Shown one piece after another: positions 46,873-58,316 of a stretch of DNA of 64,000 nt. How positions within the stretch are numbered: position 1 is the stretch's first letter; each line of letters opens with the position of its first letter. Under the pieces are notes generated by a model. The model saw only the letters and a list, made by a program, of their open reading frames with translations. It ran no database searches and was not told the DNA's origin. Origin of the DNA: Monilinia fructicola (taxonomy: Eukaryota > Ascomycota > Leotiomycetes > Helotiales > Sclerotiniaceae); assembly GCA_008692225.1 (NCBI GenBank), contig VICG01000007.1:2328501-2392500 (forward strand). Reading direction: 5' to 3'. A program made the translations under genes and the position numbers.

Positions 46873-48239
46873 TCTCATTTGATTGCTCAATCCAACGACG
46901 CGATGACTACACTAACAGAGACACTCGAAATAATGGTGATAGAATTGCCGCAGCGAAATGGTATTAAAGCATCCATTATCCAATGATCATGCCAGAAGAG
47001 TAAGGTTGTCTAGGGTGGTAAAGAATGTGCTTGCGGACTCATGGAATTAGTATTTGGGATGAGAAAATTGGGATGAGAAAATTGGGATGATTGGGATTAG
47101 ATAGTGAGAAACATCGAACAAGGGAATGGCATTCAATTAGTATCTTCGAGCGAGACTGAGAATGGCAGGTATATTTGGATCTATAATTATGTATCATGTT
47201 GAAATTTAGTTGCAAAATGAGAAAATTCTGGCCCTTTTTGAACACCATCCACTGATTCCGAGTTAAATCTGAGATCTGTACACGAAGATCTTGCAATCCT
47301 ATCAGGCCAGCTAAAGCTTTCCAAATATCTATCCAGTAGCCCAGGTTGACATATGGGCATTAGGGATCTTCAGCGAGAAAAGCTAGGTACTAAAATACAT
47401 GTTTCGACATAAAATGAACACATGGAATCAAGCACCGAGGGAGAAAAGATCTTCATAGGTGATGGGCACAAAATATTGTAGCAAGGAGAAGGATATATGT
47501 ATAAGAATATTGATTATTCTGGAACATCTGGCAATAGAATTTTCTCTCAAGTCATCGATTTCCATTTCTTTTGTCGTAGCAGCGTGTGTACCCTTGTCAA
47601 GAATGTTTAAGTTCGGCGTTAATGTACAATTGATGAACTAGGCGGCTCTCGGGAACCAAAATAAGCAGTGTCAAGTTATAATGTATCTTCTGCAGTGAAC
47701 ATTCTACATATGAGAGGCGGTATCTCGAGGGGAAACGATGATACCAGGAGATGTGGAAATCTGGCATTTGTTTCATAAATTCTCCCGGTATATTTTGATT
47801 AAGTACGCGAAGTGAGAAGGCTGCTACTCACTCTGACCTTTAGATAAACGCGTGGACCGCATGGCTTGGGGCTCTGTGAGGCAAGCAAATACAAAGAGAA
47901 CGAATAAGAAACGACTGCATTGATCACTAGATAGCATATTTCCCGACTAAGTATAGTTGCAAATAATTTATAAAGCCTTGATCATTATCGTCCCTTCAGG
48001 AGTTATGGTCCCAAAGTACTTCTTGATATCTGTACACAACAATGCGTCGCTCAATATGAAAAGGTTCTTTGGGTCTATTAACATTGACTATTGAAAAGAG
48101 ACACAGAGGGTTAAAAATCAAAATATGAAGTAATATTTGGCTAGGAAATCAATATCGAATCCTTCATTTAGAAGGGAGATGCGGTATTTCTGCTAAGTTA
48201 AAGTTGGTGTTGAATTATCTTAACCCTATATTGCGCATC
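46873..48239. other. Intergenic
   Basis: Downstream of the metalloprotease. Small direct repeat GGGATGAGAAAATT (twice plus a part) at 47,057-47,090. No supported frame; composition becomes AT-rich from about 48,230. Confidence 0.5.
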
Positions 48240-49705
48240 CACCAATGGATGCACGAACTCATAAAACGCGTATTTTTGAAAATATATTTAATCTATTTTG
48301 ATTCAAAATAATGATATATAATTTAATCTCAAAATGCCAATCTTAACACGGGCAAATCCTTGTGAAAATACACTTTTCCCATAAAAAAACACACAGAAAA
48401 TACAATACACCAAAAAAATCTGAATTTTTTCAAATATTCAACGTATGCCGGCACAAAAAAACATAAGGCTATATTGCAACACGTATTAATATCATTTTTT
48501 CGATAACCTTACAATAGCTTAAAAAAAAAACTCAAATAAGCCGAAAAACATATAAGCATACTCAACAATATTTTAAAAATCTAAGGGGGCTAATTAAAAC
48601 GGATCCAAAAACTTGCAAAATACTCATTTCGCCCTTTTAAAACAATGTATAAGATTAACCCTACAAAATTATAATTAACCACCATAAATTAAATATCAAA
48701 AAATGTTCTTTACAAAAAAATTTTAAGAGATATATTAAAAAAGGTTAGCGTTATAAAGCTACTTATTTTAAAAAAAATATAAATGCTTTGAATCGGAGAA
48801 AACATATTGATTTTGGAAAGGAGCATAAAAACAATACCATTAACGAATTTTGGAATTATATTATACATATAAATAAAGTATATATAAATCCTACATCTCA
48901 GAGGGTAAAAAAAATCCTAAGAAAGCAGGGCATTTGATATAAACCCGAAAACATTGTGGAATACCCAGCGTTGGATGGTAACAAAATCCATTGGTTGATA
49001 TAGATTTTATACTATTTAAAAACTAAAATACTATTATTCTACCACAACGAAAAAAAGCATATTAAAAAACCTATATACTTTTTATACTTTAAATATCATC
49101 CTACACACAAAAGTAACAAAAAATAAACTTAACGGTTTATAAAATAAAAAGTATTAAAATCTCAAATGTTAAAGGTTAAACCGAAAGGGAACATAATAAC
49201 CCAAAAATATTACATTAATAAAATTCTCCCACACTATATTAACGTTATTAAAAAGCTAAAAACTATTAATCCTACTATTAAATAGCTTTTAATGGAGAAT
49301 AGTAATAAGAATTATAGATTTCGAAAATACGGGTTAACTTAACAACTCAAAAATGCCCACAACATCAAAAAATCTATCCCACCCCCCTCAATTACCCGAT
49401 CTTAATCCCATTGAAGCAGTTTTGGAATATATTAAAACAATGTATTCGAAAACATAAGTAGAATTCATTAAACGAATTAAAGAAAGTTTTACAAAACAAA
49501 TAAAGCAAGATAACGTAGAAGGAGATCCAAAAAAAGTATAATAAATTGCCCGGTAGATACAAAACTATAAAAGATACCAATAAAGGATATATACGATTTC
49601 AATTATAGTAATAACTTTATTTTTAATAGAATTATATGCTATATTTTTCGAATTTTTTGTGAAACTGTCACGTTTTATGAGTTCGTGCACCCACTGGTGA
49701 TCCAC
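48240..49705 (+). mobile_element. Dead Tc1/mariner-type transposon, AT-converted
   Basis: Inverted ends of about 30 bp: left CCAATGGATGCACGAACTCA and right, read inverted, CCAGTGGGTGCACGAACTCA, continuing TAAAACGYG. The interior is strongly A/T-rich. A remnant of the transposase C-terminus is readable at about 49,380-49,560 on the plus strand: PPQLPDLNPIEAVLEYIK, the conserved PDLNPIE that holds the last catalytic acid of the DDE/D triad, followed by stops. No intact frame is left. The exact target duplication is unclear. Confidence 0.8.
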
Positions 49706-49718
49706 CAAACGAAAAGAC

Positions 49719-50769
49719 TCACTGAGTTGGAGTGGTAAAAGAGATTGAGCAGGGCAATTCCATTAATGGAGGATCGTCCAGCGGTAGACAATAAGAAAGC
49801 AGTACAGAGAACTTTGCAGGTCGAGTCACATCTCTTACCGGCTGTAGAATTGAAAGCTTTTCTTCCATCCGATATTCAATCCATTGCTGTTGAGAGAAAA
49901 ACCCGCTGAGTTCTACATGAAGTACCGACAGGCTTTTCATCCCCGCTAGTATCTTCCATGTTTTTTCCCAGTTGCTCCAGAATGGCTCCCAATGATCTTT
50001 AGAGTTCGGAGGAATGGGTAGCCGGCGTTTGATCTCCCATTTTAAGTTCAATGAGCGAATTGAATCGAAACGTTGGGGAAGAAAAAGACCCGGCAGGACT
50101 CGGATGCAATAAGTGGACAGATCAAAAGTGTTGCTCGAATAGAGATAGTCGATTGCTTCTGAATATCTGATGTATTATTAGCACGAGTTCCAAAATTTCT
50201 CCAATAGACAGTACTAACATCTGGCGACAAGTCGAAACTAGCGACAAAAACTTAGAGTTCTGCCAGGGACGAGCAGAGATCATATTTCCGTCATCGTCGA
50301 ACTCTTTTTGAAGTGGAAGCCATTTGGAAAAGCAACCTCTATGATTTGGATTCTCCTGGCATACAATGTGAACCAATTTGCTCTGTTTCTCGCCACGATA
50401 ATGCGCTATTGTAAAATGTAATGTTTTCCCACCAATACATCGTTCCCAGATGATTTTCCGGAGTTCTAACGGCAACTTCATCAAAAGTAAGCATTGATTT
50501 TGAGAAGAAGCAGTATGTCTTGAGTTTTGAAGCTCTGTAATAGGTGACAGAGGTAACGTAAGTGCGCTATCGCTTGATCTTAACTTGACGGGGGTAGGAT
50601 AGCCAGCAAAATGACGATCGCGATGCTCATGTGTCATATGCTGTCTGCCACAAAGGCCGCCTGATTTTCGAATTTGATAATAAATACACATGAGGCATGG
50701 AGCGCAGAGGCAAGAGCATGGTATTGCGACGATACAAAGTAAAACGGCTTTCACTGTCTCTCGAGTCAT
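49719..50769 (-). CDS. DUF7730 domain-containing protein with N-terminal membrane segment
   Basis: Two exons, 50219-50769 and 49719-50166 (52-nt intron with GTTAGT donor), 332 aa. An N-terminal hydrophobic, Cys-rich helix (VLLCIVAIPCSCLCAPCLMC) suggests a membrane anchor. The DUF7730 core follows: LLLMKLPLELRKIIWERCIGG, GKTLHF, then STCRQIYSEAIDYLYSSNTF restored exactly by the splice, then LPGLFLPQRFDSIRSLNLKW. This is a fungal family of unknown function, F-box-like at its start. The ATG chosen is the first in frame. Lies 14 bp from the dead transposon end. Confidence 0.8.
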
Positions 50770-52424
50770 TATAATACAAATCCAAGATATCAATCGAACT
50801 TCTGCCGCATAAAGTCCAAAATATAGAAATCAATATCAAATGTGTTTTTGTTGGTTCAAATGAAAACTGATTTTGGGAGGAAAAACTACTTCTTTGTGTT
50901 GGGTGTTTGTTGGTGGCATGATTGTGCCCCATGAGTGCAGAAGATATTCCTCAACGGGTAATTTCTAAATATGGCGCTGGTGGCTAGGCAAGCGAAATGA
51001 TGATCGAGACCGGTGGCTTGTTGTTCAGGTTGGATTCAAAGTTTGCGTTGTTATTTATATCGAATTATAAACTCGGCATGAATTTGCAAGCACTAGCTAG
51101 CAATCTTCCAACTCCTATCACCAAATAGACCCTTTCTACATACCTGGAATACGAATATGTATGAAGGTAAGAATTAAGTATATTATTGCCTCAAGGATAT
51201 GAAAAAGGAAAGAAAGGTAGGTTGCTATGGTTCTGATTGCCCGCTCTGTTCAGTTTTACCTTAGGTCCCAGAGTCCAGCATGGTTCCAGTGCGGACTACC
51301 CTTGAATTGGTTCGATCATGCACGATATCCGCGAAATACATGCAAACTTGCTCCATGCCGGTAGAAGTCGATGGTGGCCGACCTATCATTTAAAGAGTAC
51401 AAAAGCCCGTATATTGGTCTTAGAGTTTATCTATTTGCGTGAGAAGATGAGGGACCGATCTTATGTATCAACAACAAATATGATATTGCAATGATAAATT
51501 TCCCTCTGGAATCAAAGTTTGTTCTCGAGTCCGTGGAAAAGAGCGACTTCGAAACAGTAATATTCGCATCTCCCTTGCTTCCTTTCATAAGCAATCATCC
51601 CGTGGTCCCCATTGATCAACAGAAAGCACCTCCACAAAGCTATTCTGCGGCTTTCATACTGTCATTCGACAGTGGTAGTTGAAGCGCCTTCAACAAATGG
51701 ACCAAGTAATTATCACCAGCTTTTGGCTTCACGGGTGCTGCGGAGTTTTCTCCAAAGACTTGGAAGAAGGGGTCATACCATAGTCATTGGTAAGAAAGTG
51801 CGATGGCATAGCCAAACTTGCATCCTGTACCCAAAACTAGTAATAAGAGACCCGAGGGAAAAGGAATGATGATGTATGTCAGATTCTATACCCCAACCCT
51901 ATATTCAGTCGAAGCAATCATCATGATCAATCTGGTTGAGGAAACGATTGGCACGTAGAACTAACTACTTCTCGTGTTATGAATGTCATATACACCATTT
52001 CTCGAATAGTAGACAATGTCATGGCGGCTTCTCTATGATTATAGATGTAAAACACGAAGATCCCAATGTAATTGATCCGCATAGATATGTGGGAGATAAA
52101 TCACGTGATCGTTCATCAAAGCTTATATGGAGCACCGCCACTTCTACCGAGGCTGAAGATACTTTGCGGCCGCTAGTGTCCGTGAGGCTAGAATAGAAAT
52201 ATACGATTGGCTACATCTCATCACAGCCTTGAGCTTCATCTAGATTCAACATTACTTCAATTTATCAAGCAAGCCTTACAAAGGTCTCGCCATTAATTCG
52301 CCATGATTGCGAAGTTCATACCAATATAAATACTATAGCGGTTACGATCGTGTGACATAGTCCTCGGCCTTTACTGACCACATCGACTCGTCGATTCGCG
52401 ACATCAATCTCCGAATTCGAAGCC
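50770..52424. other. Intergenic, no gene supported
   Basis: Several short frames on the plus strand (51,491-51,682; 51,612-51,869; 51,936-52,196) overlap in different phases and carry no known motif; they could be debris of a gene. The last 100 bp hold the leader of the PCI-protein gene (TCGACTCGTCGATTCGCGACATC). Confidence 0.4.
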
Positions 52425-54205
52425 ATGGCTATTCTTGAAGAATTCCTCGAATCCATCCTGAAGTTTCTCAGGACAAAGGATTCTATAAATTTACAGCTAT
52501 GGCTTCGAGTTGAACCTCCCCTTCCTGATCATTATTTCCAGCTTGGTCAAGAGTTGAAAGCATCATTTCACAACAGCTCCACGCTAGAACGACAGATTGC
52601 GAAACTCCTACCCGACGACCCTGACGCAAGTTTTGAGGATGGAAATGTTTGGCCGGGCTTTTTGGCCTTCATGAAAGATTATCTGGAATTCTGGAGAGAT
52701 GTTAATTTTGATGATCTGTTGGAAACACACTCACAGCTTACCGCTTTAGCAAGGTAAATTAATCCACCAATTTTCAGCAATCATACTAATCAAGTGCAAC
52801 TAAGTACCTGTCTTGCAGCTTTGTCCAATCCTACATATGGGATAGTGATACTGCCGACGGCCATTCAATTATCTACTGCTCTCGCTAAACTTGCGATGAC
52901 CCTCGACAAACGACCGGATCTCACTAGAAGACTGCGAAGAGTAGCCGATGTTGATGCCGGGGAGAACAGAAAAACTTTAGTAGAAGGAACTGCAGAAACA
53001 ATACAACGTGCGTTTACAGTTTGTTTAACGGAAAGGACCACAAATAGAAATGGTGTTGGGGCAGATGGGAAGCCAGAGGGAAAGAAAGTCGGCATATATT
53101 CATTCGCGAATTTGGCTTTAAAACTCTTCTTCCAAGTATAGTGGCCTTCAAACGATCCATGGAATGATACTGAATGGTCCTCTAGTGCCGGAAAACACGA
53201 TTGGCTAATCAACTAATCACAAACATTTCCCAACACTCTCCTCCTTTGGAGCTTTATCCCGCAAGCCAAAGGGTAACATATCTTTATTATCTTGGCCGTT
53301 ACTTCTTCTCGAATACGCACTTCTACCACGCACAGTGGAGCCTTCAAGCTGCTTACGACCAGTGCCACGCTCAATGCATTAATCAACGACGCCTAATTTT
53401 GATCTACCTAATATCATCGAATATGATCCTCGGTCGGTTTCCTTCTCGACCTTTCATGTCACGTCCAGAAGCTGCTGGGATTCTCGAAAAGTTTACACCT
53501 ATTGTGAAGGCTATCAAGTTAGGAGATTTAATCGGTTTCAAGCGTTCCTTGGGACCAGAAGGTGGCAACGAGAAATGGTTCTTCGACAAGGGCATTCTTC
53601 TACCTCTCTTGTATCGTTGCGAAATGTTTGTTTGGCGTTCACTTGCGAGGCGAGTCTTATGTTTGACATACCAATGGCCATTCGATCCGAATTCCAAAAA
53701 AGCACCAACATTGAATCTTGCCGATTTAGTCACTGCTGCGCAGTATTGCCAGAAGATCCTAGAGGGTTGGTACCGGCCTGTAGACTCCACTGCATTCATG
53801 CAGTCTGGTCGCACGCATACAAATACAATGTTTTTAACAGCACCGGACTTGATGAAACCTCCCTCGGGCACGGCGAAGATCCCGGCAAGTAGTGGTGTAA
53901 TCTGGGGAAGTAGAATGCCGGAAATGTTGGACATTGAGGCAATTGTTGCAAGTTTGGTCCAGCAAGGATTATTAAGAGGATTCATCAGTCATACGCAGGG
54001 GAAATTTGCCATATTGGGTGCCAAACAAAGGGGTGGACCATTGAATGCAGGGTTTCCGCCTATCTGGGAAGTTATTAAGGAAAGAGCTGAGGGAGAGGGA
54101 CAATGTAACGAAGTAGCTGGTTGGGTTACTGATGATAGTATTGGAATTACTACTGGAGGAGTAGTCAATTTGACTGGAATCGCGCGACCAGCCGGGGCTA
54201 CATGA
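52425..54205 (+). CDS. csn12: Csn12-like PCI-domain protein (COP9 signalosome/Thp1-Csn12 family)
   Basis: Three exons: 52425-52753, 52805-53135 and 53186-54205, 559 aa. The middle has the hallmark TCLAALSNPTYGIVILPTAI, TRRLRRVADVD and a KKVGIYSFANLALKLFF helix. Then CRKTRLANQLITNI and LYPASQRVTYLYYLGRYFF, the strongest Csn12/PCID2 signature, lead to the PCI winged-helix half ending in VASLVQQGLLRGFISHTQGKFAILG. Introns restore these motifs exactly (FFQ/CRKTRLAN). Csn12 relatives pair with Sem1/Thp3 in mRNA maturation or associate with the signalosome. It has a C-terminal extension of about 60 residues beyond the PCI domain. Confidence 0.87.
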
Positions 54206-56935
54206 GCAAGCAAGGGACCATTCAAGATATTCGGAAACGCCGAGTAATCTGAAATTGATACACTCACGAAGCTCTGCACGATGCATGCAGTGCCGATAAA
54301 TCGATCTGACCCATTTTGATTCGCCCATGGCCCGTAAGTTTGTATTGAACTCGACAAAAAGCAGGCCTATCTTTTTGGCAGGCACCAAGGGAGCTCTCAA
54401 GATACAATCGCCACTGTATTCAACGGGATAAGATCCTAAGATCTATTACCAATTCGTCAATCTAACCGTCTCCCAGACGTATGATCGGATCGTCAGTATC
54501 ATTTGGTCCATCTCTGCCCAAGGCATCCTCATACATCCTCATCCTCCGAATTATTTATAGTCCAGAATCATTTGGTGTTGTTTTAAAGAGCTAGATGAAT
54601 GCTGTACATCACTAAACAGTTCACACGACACTCTAACGTTATTTTTGTATATATTGCTTGACTTCATGTACCACACCAGAGATCAGTTTTGAAGAGACCC
54701 ATGGATAATTGTTCTACAAAACTATTCTCTCTGGTGTTCAAGACTTCCATTTACACCTCATCTGAATACATTCACGATGAACATACAGTCGAGATTTGTA
54801 ACAATATTAGATAGTCACATACAAGTAGATGGGAAAGACAAAGGATGTCCCAGAATTTCCGACGGTTTTCGCAATATTGACTCCGGCAGTAGTCAACATC
54901 ACGGCAACCATACGCACGCAAATTAAACAAAAAACCAAGCTGCAATTAAATCCATATCAAGAGCTTACCACCAAAATATGTAACATCAGACAGGTATTAT
55001 ATCCAGAGGCAAATTAACAGGCAAATGGAATATAATCACATATCAGTATGAGGGTAAATCATCGATCTAATCGTGATGGGAAATGGAACATATAAAAAGA
55101 CCTATAATCCACCAGAGATCAAGGCTAAAGACAAGTGTTTTTATACTCTTGGAGTACCTCAAGTTTGTAGACCATGAGTACAGCATTTAGAAATAAATGC
55201 GATATCTGTGATGGTACTAAGCATTATCGAATATTTATTCTTTACCGGTATATATATATTGACAGCAAGTTCGGTGATACCTAGTGAGCAAGTTTCGGGT
55301 TATGTACAAGCTCCAATGAGTCGAGTGAACTTTCCAACAAGTGATCTTGTTGGAATCTTGAGCCTATTGAAAATCAGACCGTTCTGCGTGGTACTCTCAC
55401 CACCCTCCCATAGTCTCCACCCTCCTTAAGGAAGGTGAACGAAAAGCAATGCATTAGAACCAGAACCTGGGCAAAGTGCGAGAATGCGGATCCTATTTGT
55501 TGCGTTTGAACACAAGTTTCGCTATATCAATACCTGTTAGTGTCAAAAATACAATTCGACGATCAAAGTACAGTATCAAGGTAGATAAAAGTGCAGAAAA
55601 AGAAAAATGAGAAAAGTTAACTCACTTATCAATAAAGAAGCTAAAAGGACCCATCGAGCTCTTCTATTCAACGGCATAACCAGCGTAATTGGTGAATTTC
55701 TCCTTCTTGGGAAGACACCAGCATGGCCTAGGGAGGCTGGGTGTAATCGCTATGGCGACTGGTTCCCAAGGAGCGAAATCATCGCCAGCGCCGTAGCATC
55801 CTGACTTGCTGTTGATCCCAGTCAAAAAAATCAAGATATTAGGAAGCTTTATTTATTATAAACGGTATTAAAGAATTCTATTTAAAAAGTAAAAAATATT
55901 AAAAAAGGTTGTTTAATACGAATAATAATAAAAAGTTAAATAATAAAGAAATTGATAATATAAAAAGCTTTTAAGTTTATTATTGTTTTTAAAGTAATTT
56001 AAAGATTAAATATTATTTTTAACTATTCAAGTGATCTACTATTGTAAAAATCCAAAATTGTTATTGGCTTAAGGAAATGAACTATAAGACTTTTCCGGAG
56101 AACCTTCGAGGGTTAGCGAGATGAAAATACCATAGTCTAACTAATGCTTTACATTTTTATCTTTCAATAATAACAAGTCAAACCTTTGAAATTCATGTTA
56201 TAAAAGAATCATAAGACATTCTGTTTAATGCTAAAAGGTTTAAAAATTACTAGATCTAGCGATCTAATTGTATTCAAAAATCAAGGCATAGTAGTATGGT
56301 ACTGTGAAACTACTAACATCACAATCCTCTCATCTAAAGAATAAAATATCACTTGAATCATGAAAACATGTCGGATTCCTTTTTAACTCGATTTTTATGA
56401 TTCGATCATTCATATACTAGATGAATTAAGATTCTTCTACGCTTTGGTTAGAGCCAAATCTGCTTTACCCCAAAACGAATAAACAAAGAAGCCTCGGATG
56501 ATGAGTTAAAGGAGTGAATATATTCTTCTTGCTTTCTCTCGCAAACCCTGTTTCTCTCCCATCAAACCCAATAAAAACAATGATCAACCCATTTTGCATA
56601 TTGATTAAAACATTCATCTCTACATCTCAATGTAGACCCAGTGCCTTGCCTCGAACGTTCGAGAGTTAATTTTCTGGTCTTCTCAACTCGACACAATCAA
56701 AGATAATTCTCGATCTATCCATTCTTTCCCGTCTTTCGAGGTATATATCTTGAAAGACAATATCACAACTAGTAGAATATTCACTTACTTCACCCTTGAA
56801 ACTCTGTGTCTACATATAATATATATAAGTCTAGTGGTCTGCAACCTCCATAATTAATTTTCTATGTAAACACCCAAAGTCAAGCAAAACAACCAAGAAT
56901 TTTGAAAAACAATCAGCGGAGAACAAATAAAAACC
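54206..56935. other. Intergenic, 2.7 kb, with a small AT-rich relic
   Basis: No gene supported; frames at 54,829-55,017 and 55,208-55,429 have no motif. At 55,820-56,020 A/T-rich sequence with 'aataataataaaaagttaaataataaag' resembles the RIP-like islands and is probably a decayed insertion. The final 60 bp form an A-rich leader. Confidence 0.5.
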
Positions 56936-58122
56936 ATGAATAACCTCCGTTTTGACCCGGAATCCGTTCCCAACTCCCTCTACCTCATCCATAATCCCTC
57001 CAATGACCAATCCCCCGGCGGTCTAAACCACGATAAATCCTACTCCCCCACGACATAGGATTCCGTCCCCTGAACCTCCCCACTCTCGATAAAACAGCCG
57101 TGGACAATTCTTCTCTTCATCGATATGGTGCTGGCGATGACCTTCACGAGTATCTTTCCAGTATCTACGTCATTGTTACGGATGACATTGAAGCTGCCAG
57201 GAATGAGGTTATTTCAAGCGAGGAGGATCTGGTGATGTTTGAGTTAAATGGGCAATGCGAGGAGATGAAACTTTGCACAGTGATCAAGGCGATGAACTTG
57301 TTGTATCGTCGTATGAGACTCAACGAAAACAAGACGGATGACGCAACTTCGAAGGAGCAACGACAGAAGAAATTGCGATCCGAGTGGTTGGTATGGCCCA
57401 GTGTACCGAAGGAGGCGATTATCAAGCAGATGACTAAGAGGGAGATTCTAAAAGAAACAGGTAAGTTTTTTTGTATTGCCAGACTCCATGCAATGGCCAA
57501 TCTAACAAAACTTGAAGAACACGACCAAAAAACACCCAAACGCACCCGAGTCCCAACCCACCAAAAGACCACCGCGGGCCCTAGTCGCGATCCCCAGCCA
57601 AAGACACCCAGCAAGCACAAAGCAAAAGTCTCGTCCAAATCTGCCAGTGAAGAAGAATCCGGTCTCATCTGTAACAGGATAAATTCAGAGGGAAAACCTA
57701 TCTACAAAGCGATCACATCGGGCACACAAGCAGTCCCCGAAAAATACTCCTTCACAACCATCTACACGATCGAGAAGCGAAGACTCGGCACACAATGTCT
57801 CATCCACTGGGGACCCGGTATCGAACCCAGCTGGGTGGCGATCCAAAACGTGGATTCGAGGGCCATTGCGGAATTTTCCAAACGGAAAGCGAGGGCGGAG
57901 AAAAAGGGGCAGCCGAAAAGCGGTGATGCGCTTGAGATTTTATTTGAGGAAGCGAGGAGTGAGGAGGGGGATCATAATTTGGATAGGAGGTTTTTAGTTA
58001 GGTGGGCGGAGACGGGGATTGTGACGTGGGAGGTTTATGCTGGAGATCCGGGGGTGACGAGAATGGATGTGCAGGAGTTTCTCAAGAGGTCGAAGACGTG
58101 GAAAAGGTATTGGTATCTATGA
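56936..58122 (+). CDS. Hypothetical protein with two chromodomain-like modules; apparent frameshift near 57,047
   Basis: The start MNNLRFDPESVPNSLYLIHN (frame 2) must join the main frame (from about 57,031), which reads PHDIGFRPLNLPTLDKTAVD. A single base missing from the CCCCC run near 57,047 explains it best; a 38-nt intron is possible but too short. A good 57-nt intron lies at 57,461-57,517 (GTAAGT, CTAAC, AAG). A basic Pro/Lys/Ser linker follows. Module A near the centre reads YTIEKRR, LIHWGPGIEPSW, IAEF; module B at the C-terminus reads ALEILFEEA, RRFLVRWAETGIVTWEV, VQEFLKR. Both match the chromodomain order (Y-x-[IV]-E-K ... L-[IV]-x-W ... [ST]-W ... [IV]-x-E-F). If real, a nuclear, histone-tail- or nucleic-acid-binding protein. 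No retroelement sequence adjoins it. Confidence 0.55.
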
Positions 58123-58316
58123 GAGTGGTTTGCTGGTCTTTTGATGGAGAATAGCGGAGCTTCTAGATGGTTGAGGTTAGATGAATGACTTGTGAATGGA
58201 AGAATGCCTGGATTCATTTTTGGCCTACGAGCAGGCGTAAAGAAAAAGGCGTTGAAGACTTGAATAAGGCGATGTAGGACCTTGACTTTACGTTGAGCTT
58301 CAAATTGAGTAGGTTT

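Noticed and set aside
51491..52196. Small secreted or regulatory proteins on the plus strand
   Set aside because: Overlapping short frames in different phases, no signal peptide, motif or splice support.
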